Below are positions 23,915 through 32,555 of a stretch of DNA of 64,000 nucleotides, in pieces. The stretch lies in NCBI RefSeq assembly GCF_903652925.1, contig NZ_CAHLAR010000010.1:1-64000 (forward strand). The letters run 5' to 3'. The notes beneath the pieces were generated by a model. The model searched no databases, was not told where the DNA came from, and worked only from the letters and a program-made list of their open reading frames with translations. Every line of letters begins with the position of its first letter. Positions within the stretch are counted from its first letter, which is position 1. Position numbers and translations under genes: made by a program. Origin of the DNA: Achromobacter anxifer (GTDB taxonomy: Bacteria; Pseudomonadota; Gammaproteobacteria; Burkholderiales; Burkholderiaceae_B).

Positions 23915-24607
23915 CTACACACCCAGATATCTTTGCGCCAACTCCGGTTGCGCGGCGAGTACCGCAGGGCTGCCCTGCCAGACGACGCGGCCCTTTTCGA
24001 GGACGTGATGGCGGTCCACCAGCGTCGCCATTTCCTTCAGGTTCTTGTCTATCACCAGGATGGTCTGGCCTTCTTCCTTCAGGCGGCGCAGGCAGTTCCA
24101 GATTTCCTGGCGGATCAGCGGCGCCAGGCCTTCGGTGGCTTCGTCCAGGATGAGCAGGCGCGGGTTGATTAGGAGCGCGCGGCCGACGGCGAGCATTTGT
24201 TGTTCGCCGCCGGACAGGGTGCGGGCGGATTGGGCGCGGCGTTCCTTCAGGCGCGGGAAGAGGTCGAAGACGCGCCCTACGTGCCAGCCCGCGCGGGTGT
24301 TGCGGGCGGTGGCGATCAGGTTTTCTTCCACCGACAGCGAGCCGAAGACGCGGCGGCCTTCGGGTACCAGGCCTATGCCCAATTGGGCGATGCGGTGCGG
24401 CGCCTGGCCCGCAATGGGCTTGCCGTCGAGCAGGATGCTGCCGCCCTGCGCGGGCAGCATGCCCATGATGGTTTTGACGGTGGTGGTCTTGCCCATGCCG
24501 TTGCGGCCGATCAGGGATACGACCTGGCTTGCGGCGATGTCGAGGTCCACGCCGAACAATACTTTGCTGGCGCCATAGCCGCCCTGCAGTTGCTTGACTT
24601 GCAGCAT
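23915..24607 (-). CDS. livF: LIV-type ABC transporter ATP-binding protein LivF (gentisate cluster)
   Basis: A 230-residue LivF ATPase with Walker A GRNGMGKTT, signature LSGGEQQMLAVGRAL and Walker B LLILDEATEGLAP (the motif here has ATEG rather than PTEG). The start is ATG at 24607, overlapping the livG stop as TGATG; longer reading upstream belongs to another frame of livG. It is the last gene of the 14-gene gentisate cluster and powers the LivHM permease, probably for uptake of an aromatic acid. Confidence 0.93.
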   Translation of the reverse strand: MLQVKQLQGGYGASKVLFGVDLDIAASQVVSLIGRNGMGKTTTVKTIMGMLPAQGGSILLDGKPIAGQAPHRIAQLGIGLVPEGRRVFGSLSVEENLIATARNTRAGWHVGRVFDLFPRLKERRAQSARTLSGGEQQMLAVGRALLINPRLLILDEATEGLAPLIRQEIWNCLRRLKEEGQTILVIDKNLKEMATLVDRHHVLEKGRVVWQGSPAVLAAQPELAQRYLGV

Positions 24608-25359
24608 CAGTCCTCCTCGCCCAGGTAGGCGGCGCGCACGTCGGGGTGATGGCGCACCTCGTCGGGCGTGCCGGTGAAGATCGTCTTGCCGTAGACCAGC
24701 ACGGTGATGCGGTCGGCCAGGGCGAAGACGGCGTCCATGTCGTGCTCGACCAGCAGGATGGCGTAGCGGCCCTTCAGTTCCTGCAGCAGGGCGGTCATGC
24801 GCTGGGATTCCTCTGCGCCCATGCCGGCCATGGGTTCGTCCAGCAGCAGCAGCGAGGCGTCCAGCGACAGGGCCATCGCCAGTTCCAGCTGGCGCTTTTC
24901 GCCGTGGGCCAGTTCCGAGACGCGCACGTGGGCGCGTTCGCCCAGGCCGACGCGTTGCAGCGCCTCTTTGGCGGGCTGGCGCAGTTGCGGCAGGCGGCGG
25001 GCGTTCTTCCATAGATTGAAGCCGCCGGGGCTGTGCGCCTGCACCGCCATGGCGACGTTGTCCTCGGCGCTGAAAGCGGGGTAGAGCTGGCTGATCTGGA
25101 ACGAGCGCGCCAGTCCGGCCGCGGGCCGCTTGTGCGCGGGCATGCGGGTGATGTCGCGGCCGTCCAGAAGGATGCCGCCGGCGTCCGGCAGGATCTCGCC
25201 GCTGATCTGCGATAGCAAGGTGGTCTTGCCCGCGCCGTTGGGGCCGATGAGCGCATGCAGTTCGCCGGGTCGGACCTGCAGGTTGACGCCTTGCGTGGCC
25301 CGCACCGCGCCGAAGGATTTCTGCAGGTCGCGGATTTCCAGTTTTGGATGATCAGTCAT
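24607..25359 (-). CDS. livG: LIV-type ABC transporter ATP-binding protein LivG (gentisate cluster)
   Basis: A 250-residue ATPase with Walker A GPNGAGKTT, relaxed signature LAHGEKRQLELA, Walker B LLLLDEPMAGMG and the H-loop VEHDMDAVFALADR. The ATG at 25359 lies 8 bases inside the end of livM and has a GGGAGG site. An in-frame start at 25386 would intrude further without need. The Gln of the signature is replaced by Lys (HGEKR), as in some other LivG proteins. It pairs with LivF. Confidence 0.93.
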   Translation of the reverse strand: MTDHPKLEIRDLQKSFGAVRATQGVNLQVRPGELHALIGPNGAGKTTLLSQISGEILPDAGGILLDGRDITRMPAHKRPAAGLARSFQISQLYPAFSAEDNVAMAVQAHSPGGFNLWKNARRLPQLRQPAKEALQRVGLGERAHVRVSELAHGEKRQLELAMALSLDASLLLLDEPMAGMGAEESQRMTALLQELKGRYAILLVEHDMDAVFALADRITVLVYGKTIFTGTPDEVRHHPDVRAAYLGEED

Positions 25360-26320
25360 GGTGCTTGCCTCCCACCAGCCAGCCATAGACGCCGCGCTTG
25401 CCGAACAGCACCACCAGCACCAGCACCGGGCCCAGGATCAGCATCCAGTGCTCGGTCCAGGCGGTGGCGACCTGTTCCAGGCCCAGGTACACGGCCACGC
25501 CCAGCACGGGGCCGAAGATGGAGCCCATGCCGCCCAGGATCACCATGGCCATGAGTTCGCCGGACTTCTGCCAGGACGTCATGTCGGGGCTGACGAAGAG
25601 CGCGTAGTTGGCCCATAGCGCGCCCGCCAGTCCGGTGCCGGCGGCCGACAGCACGAAGGCGGTGAGCCGGTAGCGCAAGGGCGCCAGGCCCAGGCCGATG
25701 CTGCGGCGCGGATTCTGCTTGATGCTTTGCAGCGCCATGCCGAAGGGCGAATTGACGATGCGGCGGCAGGCCAGGATCCATGCCGTCATGAGCGCCAGGC
25801 AGACGTAGTAGAAGGTCGCGGGACTGTTCATGTCCAGGCCGGGCAGGGTGTTGCGCGCATCGATGGACAGGCCGTCGTCGCCGCCATAGACCATCAGGCC
25901 GACCAGGATGAAGTACAGCATCTGCCCGAAGGCCAGCGTGATCATGATGAACTGCACGCCCGAGGTGCGCAGCGAAAGGAAGCCAACGACCAGGCCGGCC
26001 AGCGCGGCGGCGGCGATGGCCAGGGGCCACATCACCAGCGCCGCGTTGCTGCCGCTCCAGCCGAACAGCGTGTCGCCCTGGGCCAGGTGAAAGCCGGCGA
26101 TGCCGATCACATAGCCGCCCAGGCCGAAGAAGGCGGCATGGCCGAAGCTGACCATGGCGCCGTAGCCCAGGATCAGGTCCAGGCTGACGGCGGCGATGGC
26201 GTAGATGAGAAAGCGCGTCATCAGGTTGACCAGGAAGCTTTCGCCGGTGGCCGACGCGATGGCCGGCACCAGGGCGAACAGCAGCAGCCCGATCGTGTTG
26301 ACGATGATTTTTCTGGTCAT
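25352..26320 (-). CDS. livM: LIV-type ABC permease LivM (gentisate cluster)
   Basis: A 322-residue permease of normal length with about eight membrane segments. It has GYGAMVSFGHAAFFGLGGY near residue 50 and the ATPase-contact loop SIKQNPRRSIGLG. It forms the channel with LivH. It starts 49 bp after the livH stop. Unlike the first LivM in this window it has no C-terminal extension. Confidence 0.93.
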   Translation of the reverse strand: MTRKIIVNTIGLLLFALVPAIASATGESFLVNLMTRFLIYAIAAVSLDLILGYGAMVSFGHAAFFGLGGYVIGIAGFHLAQGDTLFGWSGSNAALVMWPLAIAAAALAGLVVGFLSLRTSGVQFIMITLAFGQMLYFILVGLMVYGGDDGLSIDARNTLPGLDMNSPATFYYVCLALMTAWILACRRIVNSPFGMALQSIKQNPRRSIGLGLAPLRYRLTAFVLSAAGTGLAGALWANYALFVSPDMTSWQKSGELMAMVILGGMGSIFGPVLGVAVYLGLEQVATAWTEHWMLILGPVLVLVVLFGKRGVYGWLVGGKHHD

Positions 26321-26369
26321 GGAAGTCGTCTCCAGGGCCTGTTCACGTTGTAATAAGCCTTGCGGGGCC

Positions 26370-27284
26370 CTAGCGTTGCGCGGGCACGAGGCCGCGCGGC
26401 TTGAACAGCAGCACGATGGCCATCAGGATGTAGATGCTGGCCGAGACCAGGCTGGAACTTGCCGAGTCCGACAGCTCCGGCGGCAACAGCCGCGACATCC
26501 AGAACGGAATGTAGGCGCGCCCCAGCGCGTCGGTCATGCCTATCATCAGCGAACCCGCCAGCGCGCCGCGCACCGAGCCCACGCCGCCCACCACGATGAC
26601 CACGAAGGTGGTGATGAGGATGCGTTCGCCCATGCCGATCTCCACCGCCAGCAGCGGCGCCGCCATCACGCCCGCAAAGCCGCAGAGCAGGGCGCCCAGC
26701 GTGAAGATCAGCGTGAACAGGCGCTGGATGTTCACGCCCAGCGCGTCGACCATTTCGCCGTCGTCCGCGCCGGCGCGCACCAGCATGCCGACGCGGGTGC
26801 GCGAGATCAGCAGCCACAGTCCCAGCGCCACCAGCACGCCGGCGCCGATGAAGGCCAGCCGCATGAGGGGATAGTTCAGGCCTGGCAGGATTTCGATGGA
26901 GCCCGACAGGAATGGCGGGATGTCCATGAAGGGCGGGCTGCGGCCGAACAGCACGGTCACCATCTCGTTGGTGAACAGCGTCAGGCCCAGCGTGGCCAGC
27001 ACCTGATCCAGGTGGTCGCGGCGGTAGAGGTGACGGATCACCAGCAGTTCGACTACCAGGCCGTAGAGCGCGGCGCCCGCGAGCGCGGCCAGCACCGCCG
27101 CCAGGAACGATCCGGTGGCTGCCGCCGCGCTGGCCGCGCAGAACGCGCCCACCATGTAGAACGAGCCGTGCGTCAGGTTGATGACGTTCATGATGCCGAA
27201 CACCAGCGTCAAGCCCGCCGACAACAGGAACAGCAAAGCGCTGTACTGCAGGCCGTTCAGGACCTGCTCCAGGAACATCAGCAT
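26370..27284 (-). CDS. livH: LIV-type ABC permease LivH (gentisate cluster)
   Basis: A 304-residue permease with the LivH motifs SAGLTLVFGIMNVINLTHGS and VGGVGSVRGALAGSLMIG. It lies directly after the binding-protein gene with a hairpin between them. By context it should take up 3-hydroxybenzoate or a related aromatic acid, since all nearby co-directional enzymes belong to the gentisate route. That ligand assignment is inference only. Confidence 0.93.
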   Translation of the reverse strand: MLMFLEQVLNGLQYSALLFLLSAGLTLVFGIMNVINLTHGSFYMVGAFCAASAAAATGSFLAAVLAALAGAALYGLVVELLVIRHLYRRDHLDQVLATLGLTLFTNEMVTVLFGRSPPFMDIPPFLSGSIEILPGLNYPLMRLAFIGAGVLVALGLWLLISRTRVGMLVRAGADDGEMVDALGVNIQRLFTLIFTLGALLCGFAGVMAAPLLAVEIGMGERILITTFVVIVVGGVGSVRGALAGSLMIGMTDALGRAYIPFWMSRLLPPELSDSASSSLVSASIYILMAIVLLFKPRGLVPAQR

Positions 27285-27304
27285 GGGGACTCCTTGTGGA
27301 GTGG

Positions 27305-27334
27305 GCCCGGCGGACTGCGCGCAATCCGCCGGGC
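27305..27334 (-). promoter_or_regulatory. Strong intercistronic stem-loop between binding-protein gene and livH
   Basis: A perfect 10-bp inverted repeat, GCCCGGCGGA/TCCGCCGGGC, with a 10-nt loop begins 12 bases after the binding-protein stop. There is no T-run. It has the same position and style as the hairpin at 7927-7965 in the other LIV operon. Confidence 0.65.
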
Positions 27335-27345
27335 GCCGTGCGGAC

Positions 27346-28521
27346 TTACATCTTGCAGTCGGCCGCGTGCACGTCGGTGTGGTCGCGGGCGATGACCTTC
27401 AGGTTCTTGTAGACCAGCTTGCCGTCCGGGCCGTCTTCGATGTGCAGCAGGTACCAGTCCTGGATCGGATGCTGATTGGGGCCGAACTTGAACTTGCCGC
27501 GCACGCTGGGGAAGTCGGCGCGGCGCAGCGCGTTGCGGAAGTCGTCGGCGCGGCCGGTGACGTCGCCGTCCACCGCCTTCAGCGCGGAGCCGATCAGGTT
27601 GGCGGTGTCGTAGGCCTGCGCCGCGTAAGCGGTGGGCGCGCGGTTGTAGGCCTTGGTGAAGGCTTCGACGAAATGCTTGCTCTGCGGATTGTCCAGGTCC
27701 GCGCTCCACAGCGAACTCAGGTAGAAGCCCTTGCCGGCGTTGCCGGTGGCGGCCAGCATGCGGTCGTCCATCGAGTAGATGGGCGTGATCATGCGGATCT
27801 TGTCGGCCAGGCCGGAGTTGGCGAACTGCTTGGTCAGGTTGATGCCCGCGCCGCCCGGATGGAACTGGAAGATGGCGTCGGGGTTGAGCGAGCGGATGCG
27901 CGCCAGTTCGACCGAGAAGTCGGCCTGTTCCAGCTTGGTGTAGATCTCGTCGGCGATCTCGCCCTTGTAGGTGCGCTTGAAGCCGGCGACGGCGTCGCGT
28001 CCGGCCTGGTAGTTGGGCGCCATGATGACGACGCGCTTGGCGCCCAGCTCGTTGGCGGCCAGGCCGGCGGTGTCGGCGTAGGAGTCGTTCTGGAACGCCA
28101 CCGAGAAGTAGTTGGGGTTGCAGGCCTTGCCGGCGTAGTTGGAGGGGCCTGCGTTCAGGCTGACGTAGAAGCCGCCGGCGTTCAGCACGGTCGGGCCCAC
28201 GGCCGCCATGACATTGGAGAAGTTGATGCCGGTGAACAGCCGCACGCCGCTCTGCACCATCTTGTCGGCGATCTGCTTGGCGTTGGCGGGCTTGAGCGCG
28301 TCGTCCTCGACGCGCACGTTGACCGGCACGCCGCCCAGCTTGCCGCCGCCTTCCTTCACGGCCAGCATGAAGGCGTCGCGCTCGTCTTCGCCGATGTAGC
28401 CGGCAGGGGTGGACAGCGTGCCGATGAAGCCGATGTCCACCGGCTTCTGCTGCGCGGCGGCGGCGAACGAGGCCAGCGCCAGCATGATCGCGGCGCTGCC
28501 GCGGACTGCGGTTTTTCTCAT
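27346..28521 (-). CDS. Periplasmic ABC substrate-binding protein, LIV-type (gentisate cluster)
   Basis: A 391-residue secreted protein with a signal peptide of about 23 residues ending AAAA. The mature start QKPVDIGFIGTLSTPAGYIG belongs to the type I fold (Peripl_BP_6). LIV-family binding proteins next to aromatic catabolic genes commonly bind aromatic acids. An AAGGAG site precedes the ATG. It lies 28 bp after the hydroxylase stop, so it is certainly in the same transcript. C-terminal CKM and an internal KACNPNY cysteine may form a disulfide. Confidence 0.92.
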   Translation of the reverse strand: MRKTAVRGSAAIMLALASFAAAAQQKPVDIGFIGTLSTPAGYIGEDERDAFMLAVKEGGGKLGGVPVNVRVEDDALKPANAKQIADKMVQSGVRLFTGINFSNVMAAVGPTVLNAGGFYVSLNAGPSNYAGKACNPNYFSVAFQNDSYADTAGLAANELGAKRVVIMAPNYQAGRDAVAGFKRTYKGEIADEIYTKLEQADFSVELARIRSLNPDAIFQFHPGGAGINLTKQFANSGLADKIRMITPIYSMDDRMLAATGNAGKGFYLSSLWSADLDNPQSKHFVEAFTKAYNRAPTAYAAQAYDTANLIGSALKAVDGDVTGRADDFRNALRRADFPSVRGKFKFGPNQHPIQDWYLLHIEDGPDGKLVYKNLKVIARDHTDVHAADCKM

Positions 28522-28549
28522 GATTGTCTCCTTGGTGCCTGCATTTTTT

Positions 28550-29761
28550 CTATTGAGAGGAATGCCCCGCGAGGCAGTTTTCCACCTTCCAACCGTACAG
28601 CCACTGCAACGCGTCGTAGAACTGGGACTGGCTGCGGCCAGTCCACAGCATGTTGCGCACGGTGCGTTCGACGCCCCGCGCGTGATAAAGCCTGCCCATC
28701 TCCCGAGTCGACCACACGACGCGCGCGCTGCGCGGGATGCGGACGGATTCGTACAGGCGGAAGGCGGCCTCCAGGTCGTGCCCGCATTGCCTGACGGCCT
28801 CGCCCAGCGTTACCGCGTCCTCCAGCGCCATGCAGGCGCCCTGGGCCATGTATTGCGTCATGGGATGGGCGGCGTCGCCCAGTATGGTGACGCGGCCCTG
28901 GCCCCAGCGCTCCACGGGCTCGCGGTCGGCGGTGGCCCAGCGCTTCCATGAGGTGGGCCGGTCCAGCATCTGGTGCGGACGCGGGTGTATGCCCTGGAAG
29001 TAGGACAGCACTTCCTCCTTGCTGCCCTCGCGCACGCCCCATTCTTCCTGTTCGCGGCTGTGGAAGGTCACCACCAGGTTGTATTGCTGGCCGCCGCGCA
29101 GGGGGTAGTGCACCAGGTGGCAGTGTGGGCCTGCCCACAGCACCGGCGCGTTGATGCGCAGCTCCTCGGGCATGTTCTCGCGTTCGACCACGGCGCGGTA
29201 CACCACGTGGCCCGTCACGCGCGCCGGGTCGCCCACCATGCGTTCGCGGATCACGGACTTCACGCCGTCCGCGCCCACCACTGCGTCGGCGCGGTAGCGC
29301 TGGCCCTGCGTGTCCACGACCTCCACGCCCCGGTCGTCCTGCGACATGGAGGCGATCTGGGTAGACGTGCGGAAGCTGATCAGCGGGTTCTGCTGCACGG
29401 CTTCCAGGATGGACAGGTGGATGTCGGCGCGGTGGATCACGGCGTAGGGGCCGCCGAAGCGCTCGCGGAAGGCCTCGCCGGTATCGATGCGCACGACTTC
29501 CTTGGCGTCCACGGCATCCATCATGATGATGTGGTCGGTGAACACGGCGCGGGTGCGCGCGGTCTGGCCCACGCCCAGCGCGTCCAGCGCGGCGAAGGCA
29601 TTGGGGCCCAGCTGGATGCCGGCGCCGATCTCGCCGATGTGCGCGGCCTGTTCCAGCAGCTGCACCGCGATGCCCTGGCGGGTCAGCGCCAGCGCGGCGG
29701 CCAGGCCGCCTATGCCGCCGCCCACCACGATGACGGATTTACCGGTATGCGTTGCGTTCAT
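28550..29761 (-). CDS. 3-hydroxybenzoate 6-hydroxylase-type FAD monooxygenase
   Basis: A 403-residue class A flavoprotein monooxygenase. It has the FAD motif VVGGGIGGLAAALAL near residue 12, the DG motif VVGADGVKSVIR near 165 and the GD motif ILGDAAHPMTQYMAQGACMALEDA near 290. Overall it closely resembles NAD(P)H-dependent 3-hydroxybenzoate 6-hydroxylases, including the TQYMAQGACMALEDA stretch and the C-terminal WLYGWKVE. It would convert 3-hydroxybenzoate to gentisate (2,5-dihydroxybenzoate), the substrate of the dioxygenase in the same operon. A GGAGG site precedes the start. Substrate assignment rests on similarity and context. Confidence 0.87.
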   Translation of the reverse strand: MNATHTGKSVIVVGGGIGGLAAALALTRQGIAVQLLEQAAHIGEIGAGIQLGPNAFAALDALGVGQTARTRAVFTDHIIMMDAVDAKEVVRIDTGEAFRERFGGPYAVIHRADIHLSILEAVQQNPLISFRTSTQIASMSQDDRGVEVVDTQGQRYRADAVVGADGVKSVIRERMVGDPARVTGHVVYRAVVERENMPEELRINAPVLWAGPHCHLVHYPLRGGQQYNLVVTFHSREQEEWGVREGSKEEVLSYFQGIHPRPHQMLDRPTSWKRWATADREPVERWGQGRVTILGDAAHPMTQYMAQGACMALEDAVTLGEAVRQCGHDLEAAFRLYESVRIPRSARVVWSTREMGRLYHARGVERTVRNMLWTGRSQSQFYDALQWLYGWKVENCLAGHSSQ

Positions 29762-29779
29762 GTGTGGCCTCCGCCTGGT

Positions 29780-31132
29780 TCAGTCCTGGCCGCCCAGGAA
29801 CACGCCCTGTTGGGTGAGTTGCGCCTGCAGGGCGGGAATGGGCACGTCGCCCGGCGCGATACCGGCGCGCAGCGCCATGGCGGCGGCCGTGCCCGCGGCC
29901 TCGCCCATCACGAAGCAGCTGCCGCTGACGCGCGCCGCCGATTGGCCTTCGTGCGTCATGGACGCGCAGCGGCCCGCCACCAGCACGTTGCCGGCCACGC
30001 CCGGGGCGCGCCTGGGCACCATCATGCGGAACGGCAGCTGGTTGTAGCCGCGCGATTCCGGAATCGGCGGCCAGAGCCATTGCACGTCGCCGGCCGTGTG
30101 CATTTCCAGCGGCCAGCCGTTGACGCCGATGCTGTCCGCAAAGTCGGCGCAGCCCAGCACGTCGTCCTTGCTCAGCATGGCTTCGCCCACGATGCGGCGC
30201 GTCTCGCGTATGCCCAGCTGCGGGGCGATGTCCAGCACGTAGGCTTGCTCGAAGCCTGGCACCTTGGCGCGCAGGAAGGCGAGGTACTGCACGATCTGGC
30301 GGCGGCCTTCGAGCTCGCCGGCCGACAGGGAATTGGCGTCGGTGCCGTCGGCCGCGCTGCCGTCGGCATTGGCCAGCTGGGTGACGTTGACCCGCCATTC
30401 GTAGTCGTGCTTTTGCGGGCGCACGATGGCGCCGCGGCGCGGGAAGGTGAATTCGCCGCTGGCCGCGGCCTGGTCCATCAGCTGCGGAATGGTCTTCCAG
30501 GCTTCCTGGGCGCGAGCGCCGTCGACATTGCCGACCTTGAACATCAGCGTGGGATAGAGCATGCCGCCGTGCTCGTCGCCCTTTTCGAAGGGCAGGCCGC
30601 CCCACTGGGCAATGTCGGCGTCGCCCGAACAATCGATGAAGATCTTGGCGCGCACCGCGCAGCGGCCCGATTTGGTTTCGAGGAACAGCGCGTCCACGCC
30701 GCCGTCCGCGCCGCGCGCCACGCCGGTGGCCAGGGCATGGAACAGCACCTGGGCGCCGCTGGCCTGGACCAGCCCGTCGGCGGCGCACTTGAAGGCCGAG
30801 ATGTCGTAGGCCTGGGCGTGGATCTTGCCCAGGATCAGGTGCGGATCGTTGAGCCCGTCCATGGCCCGCATGCGGTCCAGCAGCTCGTCCGTCATGCCGT
30901 GGACCACCTGGCGGATGTTGCCGCGGACGTTCGCGTGCAGACCGCAGAAGTTGGAGACACCGGCCGCCGTGCCCATTCCTCCCAGGAAGCCGTAGCGCTC
31001 CACCAGCAGCACGCTGGCGCCGTTGCGCGCGGCGCTGGCGGCGGCCAGGAGGCCGGCGGGGCCGCCTCCCAGCACGACGACGTCATACTCGCCGTAAAGC
31101 GGCACTTGGCGGGCGGGTTCGGTGATGAGCAT
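29780..31132 (-). CDS. FAD-dependent oxidoreductase (FAD_oxidored family)
   Basis: A 450-residue flavoprotein with the N-terminal dinucleotide fold VVVLGGGPAGLLAAASAARNG near residue 18, LLVERYGFLGGMGTAAGV, IDCSGDADIA and the C-terminal GEAAGTAAAMALRAGI. This is the family of FAD-dependent oxidoreductases often found beside Bug proteins and wrongly called xanthan lyase. It is not an aromatic hydroxylase by sequence. Its gene sits between a Bug gene and the 3-hydroxybenzoate hydroxylase. The reaction is unknown; a desaturation or dehydrogenation of a cyclic precursor leading to the hydroxybenzoate is possible but unproven. Confidence 0.85.
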   Translation of the reverse strand: MLITEPARQVPLYGEYDVVVLGGGPAGLLAAASAARNGASVLLVERYGFLGGMGTAAGVSNFCGLHANVRGNIRQVVHGMTDELLDRMRAMDGLNDPHLILGKIHAQAYDISAFKCAADGLVQASGAQVLFHALATGVARGADGGVDALFLETKSGRCAVRAKIFIDCSGDADIAQWGGLPFEKGDEHGGMLYPTLMFKVGNVDGARAQEAWKTIPQLMDQAAASGEFTFPRRGAIVRPQKHDYEWRVNVTQLANADGSAADGTDANSLSAGELEGRRQIVQYLAFLRAKVPGFEQAYVLDIAPQLGIRETRRIVGEAMLSKDDVLGCADFADSIGVNGWPLEMHTAGDVQWLWPPIPESRGYNQLPFRMMVPRRAPGVAGNVLVAGRCASMTHEGQSAARVSGSCFVMGEAAGTAAAMALRAGIAPGDVPIPALQAQLTQQGVFLGGQD

Positions 31133-31155
31133 CCAATTCTCCTTGCATATGCCGA

Positions 31156-31174
31156 GCCGGGCAGCGTGCCCGGC
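31156..31174 (-). promoter_or_regulatory. Intercistronic stem-loop after a Bug gene
   Basis: A perfect 8-bp stem, GCCGGGCA/TGCCCGGC, with a 3-nt loop lies 7 bases after the Bug stop and before the FAD oxidoreductase start. No T-run follows. It is another example of a hairpin directly after a binding-protein gene. Confidence 0.55.
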
Positions 31175-31180
31175 ATGGTG

Positions 31181-32182
31181 TTACTGGCCCTTGATGCCCA
31201 GCTTCTTGATCAGGGGCTCCCAGCGCTTCAGTTCTTCGTCCATGTAGGCGCGGAACTCGGCGGGCGTGGTGCCGGCCGGGTCCATGAACTGCGCCTGCAG
31301 GCGCTTCGCCACCTCGGGATCGCGGATGGCCTGGATCAGGGCGTCGGACAGCTTCTTCTGGATGTCGGCCGGGACCTTGGACGAGATCACGAAGCCGATC
31401 CACGCCGACCCTTCGATGCCTTGCACGCCGACTTCAGCCAGCGTCGGGATGTCGGGCAGCAGGGCGGAACGCTTGGACGAAGTGACGGCCAGCGCCTTGA
31501 GGCGGCCGTCCTTCACCATGGGCATGACCGCGATGGGCGGCAGGGCGGCGAACTGCGTGTCGCCGGACAATAGCGAGGTCAGCGCGGCCGGCGACGAGGG
31601 GTAGGGCACGTGGGTGGCGCGCGCGCCGATCTGCTGCAGCATCAGTTCCACGGCCAGGTGCGACACCGTGCCCGCGCCGGGCGAGGGGAAGTTGTACTTG
31701 TCCGGATTCTTCTTCAGCGCATCCAGCAGCTGGCCGACGTTGGCAATGCCGGCCGAGGCGGGCACGACCAGCACGTTGGGTTGGTGCACCGCCAGCGTCA
31801 GCGGCGACAGGTCGGTCGCGGGCGCATAGGGCAGCTTGTCGAACAGCAGCGTGTTGTTGACCAGCGGACCCGTGATGGAAACGCCGAAGGTGTAGCCGTC
31901 GGGCTTGGCGTTGGCGATGGCATAGGTGCCGATATTGCCGCTGGCGCCCGGCTTGTTCTCGACCACGATGCTCTGGCCCAGGATGGCGCCGGCCTTTTCG
32001 CCGACGATGCGCGCCACCTGGTCGGGGCTGGATCCGGGGCCGAAGGGCACGATGGCCTTCAGCGGCTGGGCCGGCCAGGCCTGGGCGTGCGCGGCGGCCA
32101 GCGGGGCCAGGGCGGCCAGTCCCAGGATCAGCGCGCGGCTGGCGATACGGCGCGCCAACTGCGGCGCGGAGGGCTTATGCAT
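31181..32182 (-). CDS. Bug family (TctC-type) tripartite tricarboxylate receptor protein
   Basis: A 333-residue periplasmic protein with a signal peptide of about 33 residues ending AAAHAQA. The Bug signature follows: WPAQPLKAIVPFGPGSSPDQ and VVENKPGASGNIG. The start is ATG at 32182, 8 bases inside the preceding chorismate-mutase-like gene; a longer reading frame upstream belongs to that gene's alternative frame. No TctAB permease genes are present, so it may work with an unlinked permease or in sensing. Confidence 0.92.
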   Translation of the reverse strand: MHKPSAPQLARRIASRALILGLAALAPLAAAHAQAWPAQPLKAIVPFGPGSSPDQVARIVGEKAGAILGQSIVVENKPGASGNIGTYAIANAKPDGYTFGVSITGPLVNNTLLFDKLPYAPATDLSPLTLAVHQPNVLVVPASAGIANVGQLLDALKKNPDKYNFPSPGAGTVSHLAVELMLQQIGARATHVPYPSSPAALTSLLSGDTQFAALPPIAVMPMVKDGRLKALAVTSSKRSALLPDIPTLAEVGVQGIEGSAWIGFVISSKVPADIQKKLSDALIQAIRDPEVAKRLQAQFMDPAGTTPAEFRAYMDEELKRWEPLIKKLGIKGQ

Positions 32183-32555
32183 GGGTGTCTCCCAGATCCT
32201 GCATGGCGTTGAAGTAGGTTTGTTCGTTGGCGATGAAGGCGGCCACCATGGCGCGGTACGTGGCGTCCACCACCTGGTCCAGGTTGTCGAAGCCCTGGTT
32301 GTGGCGTTCGGCCAGCAGCCGGACCTTGTCGAAGACCTGCGCCTGGCGAGCCGGCGCGCTGACCTGGAAGGCATCGCGCTTGAAGCGCGCGGCGTCCTTC
32401 ACGTACATGGCGCGCTGGGCGATCAGGCGCACGATCTCGTCGTCCAGCCGGTCGATATTGGCGCGCACGTCCGCCAGGGTGTCGCACAGAGGGCGGTAGG
32501 CGGGGTCGGTGTAGGCGCGCAGCGGCGCGCCCTGGGTGTCGGGTTCCTGGCTCAC
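32175..32555 (-). CDS. PchB/AroQ-type chorismate mutase-like protein
   Basis: A 126-residue all-helical AroQ-fold protein. The first helix has DVRANIDRLDDEIVRLIAQR, followed by VKDAARFK, SAPARQ and a final helix with FIANEQTYF. The Arg (VRAN), Arg (AQR), Lys (RFK) and Gln (EQ) positions match the active-site residues of chorismate mutase and of isochorismate pyruvate lyase PchB, and the RFK...APxR loop is especially PchB-like. The start is GTG at 32555, overlapping the maleylpyruvate isomerase stop as GTGA. Its presence inside a catabolic gentisate operon is unexpected; no isochorismate synthase is nearby. Confidence 0.8.
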   Translation of the reverse strand: MSQEPDTQGAPLRAYTDPAYRPLCDTLADVRANIDRLDDEIVRLIAQRAMYVKDAARFKRDAFQVSAPARQAQVFDKVRLLAERHNQGFDNLDQVVDATYRAMVAAFIANEQTYFNAMQDLGDTHA

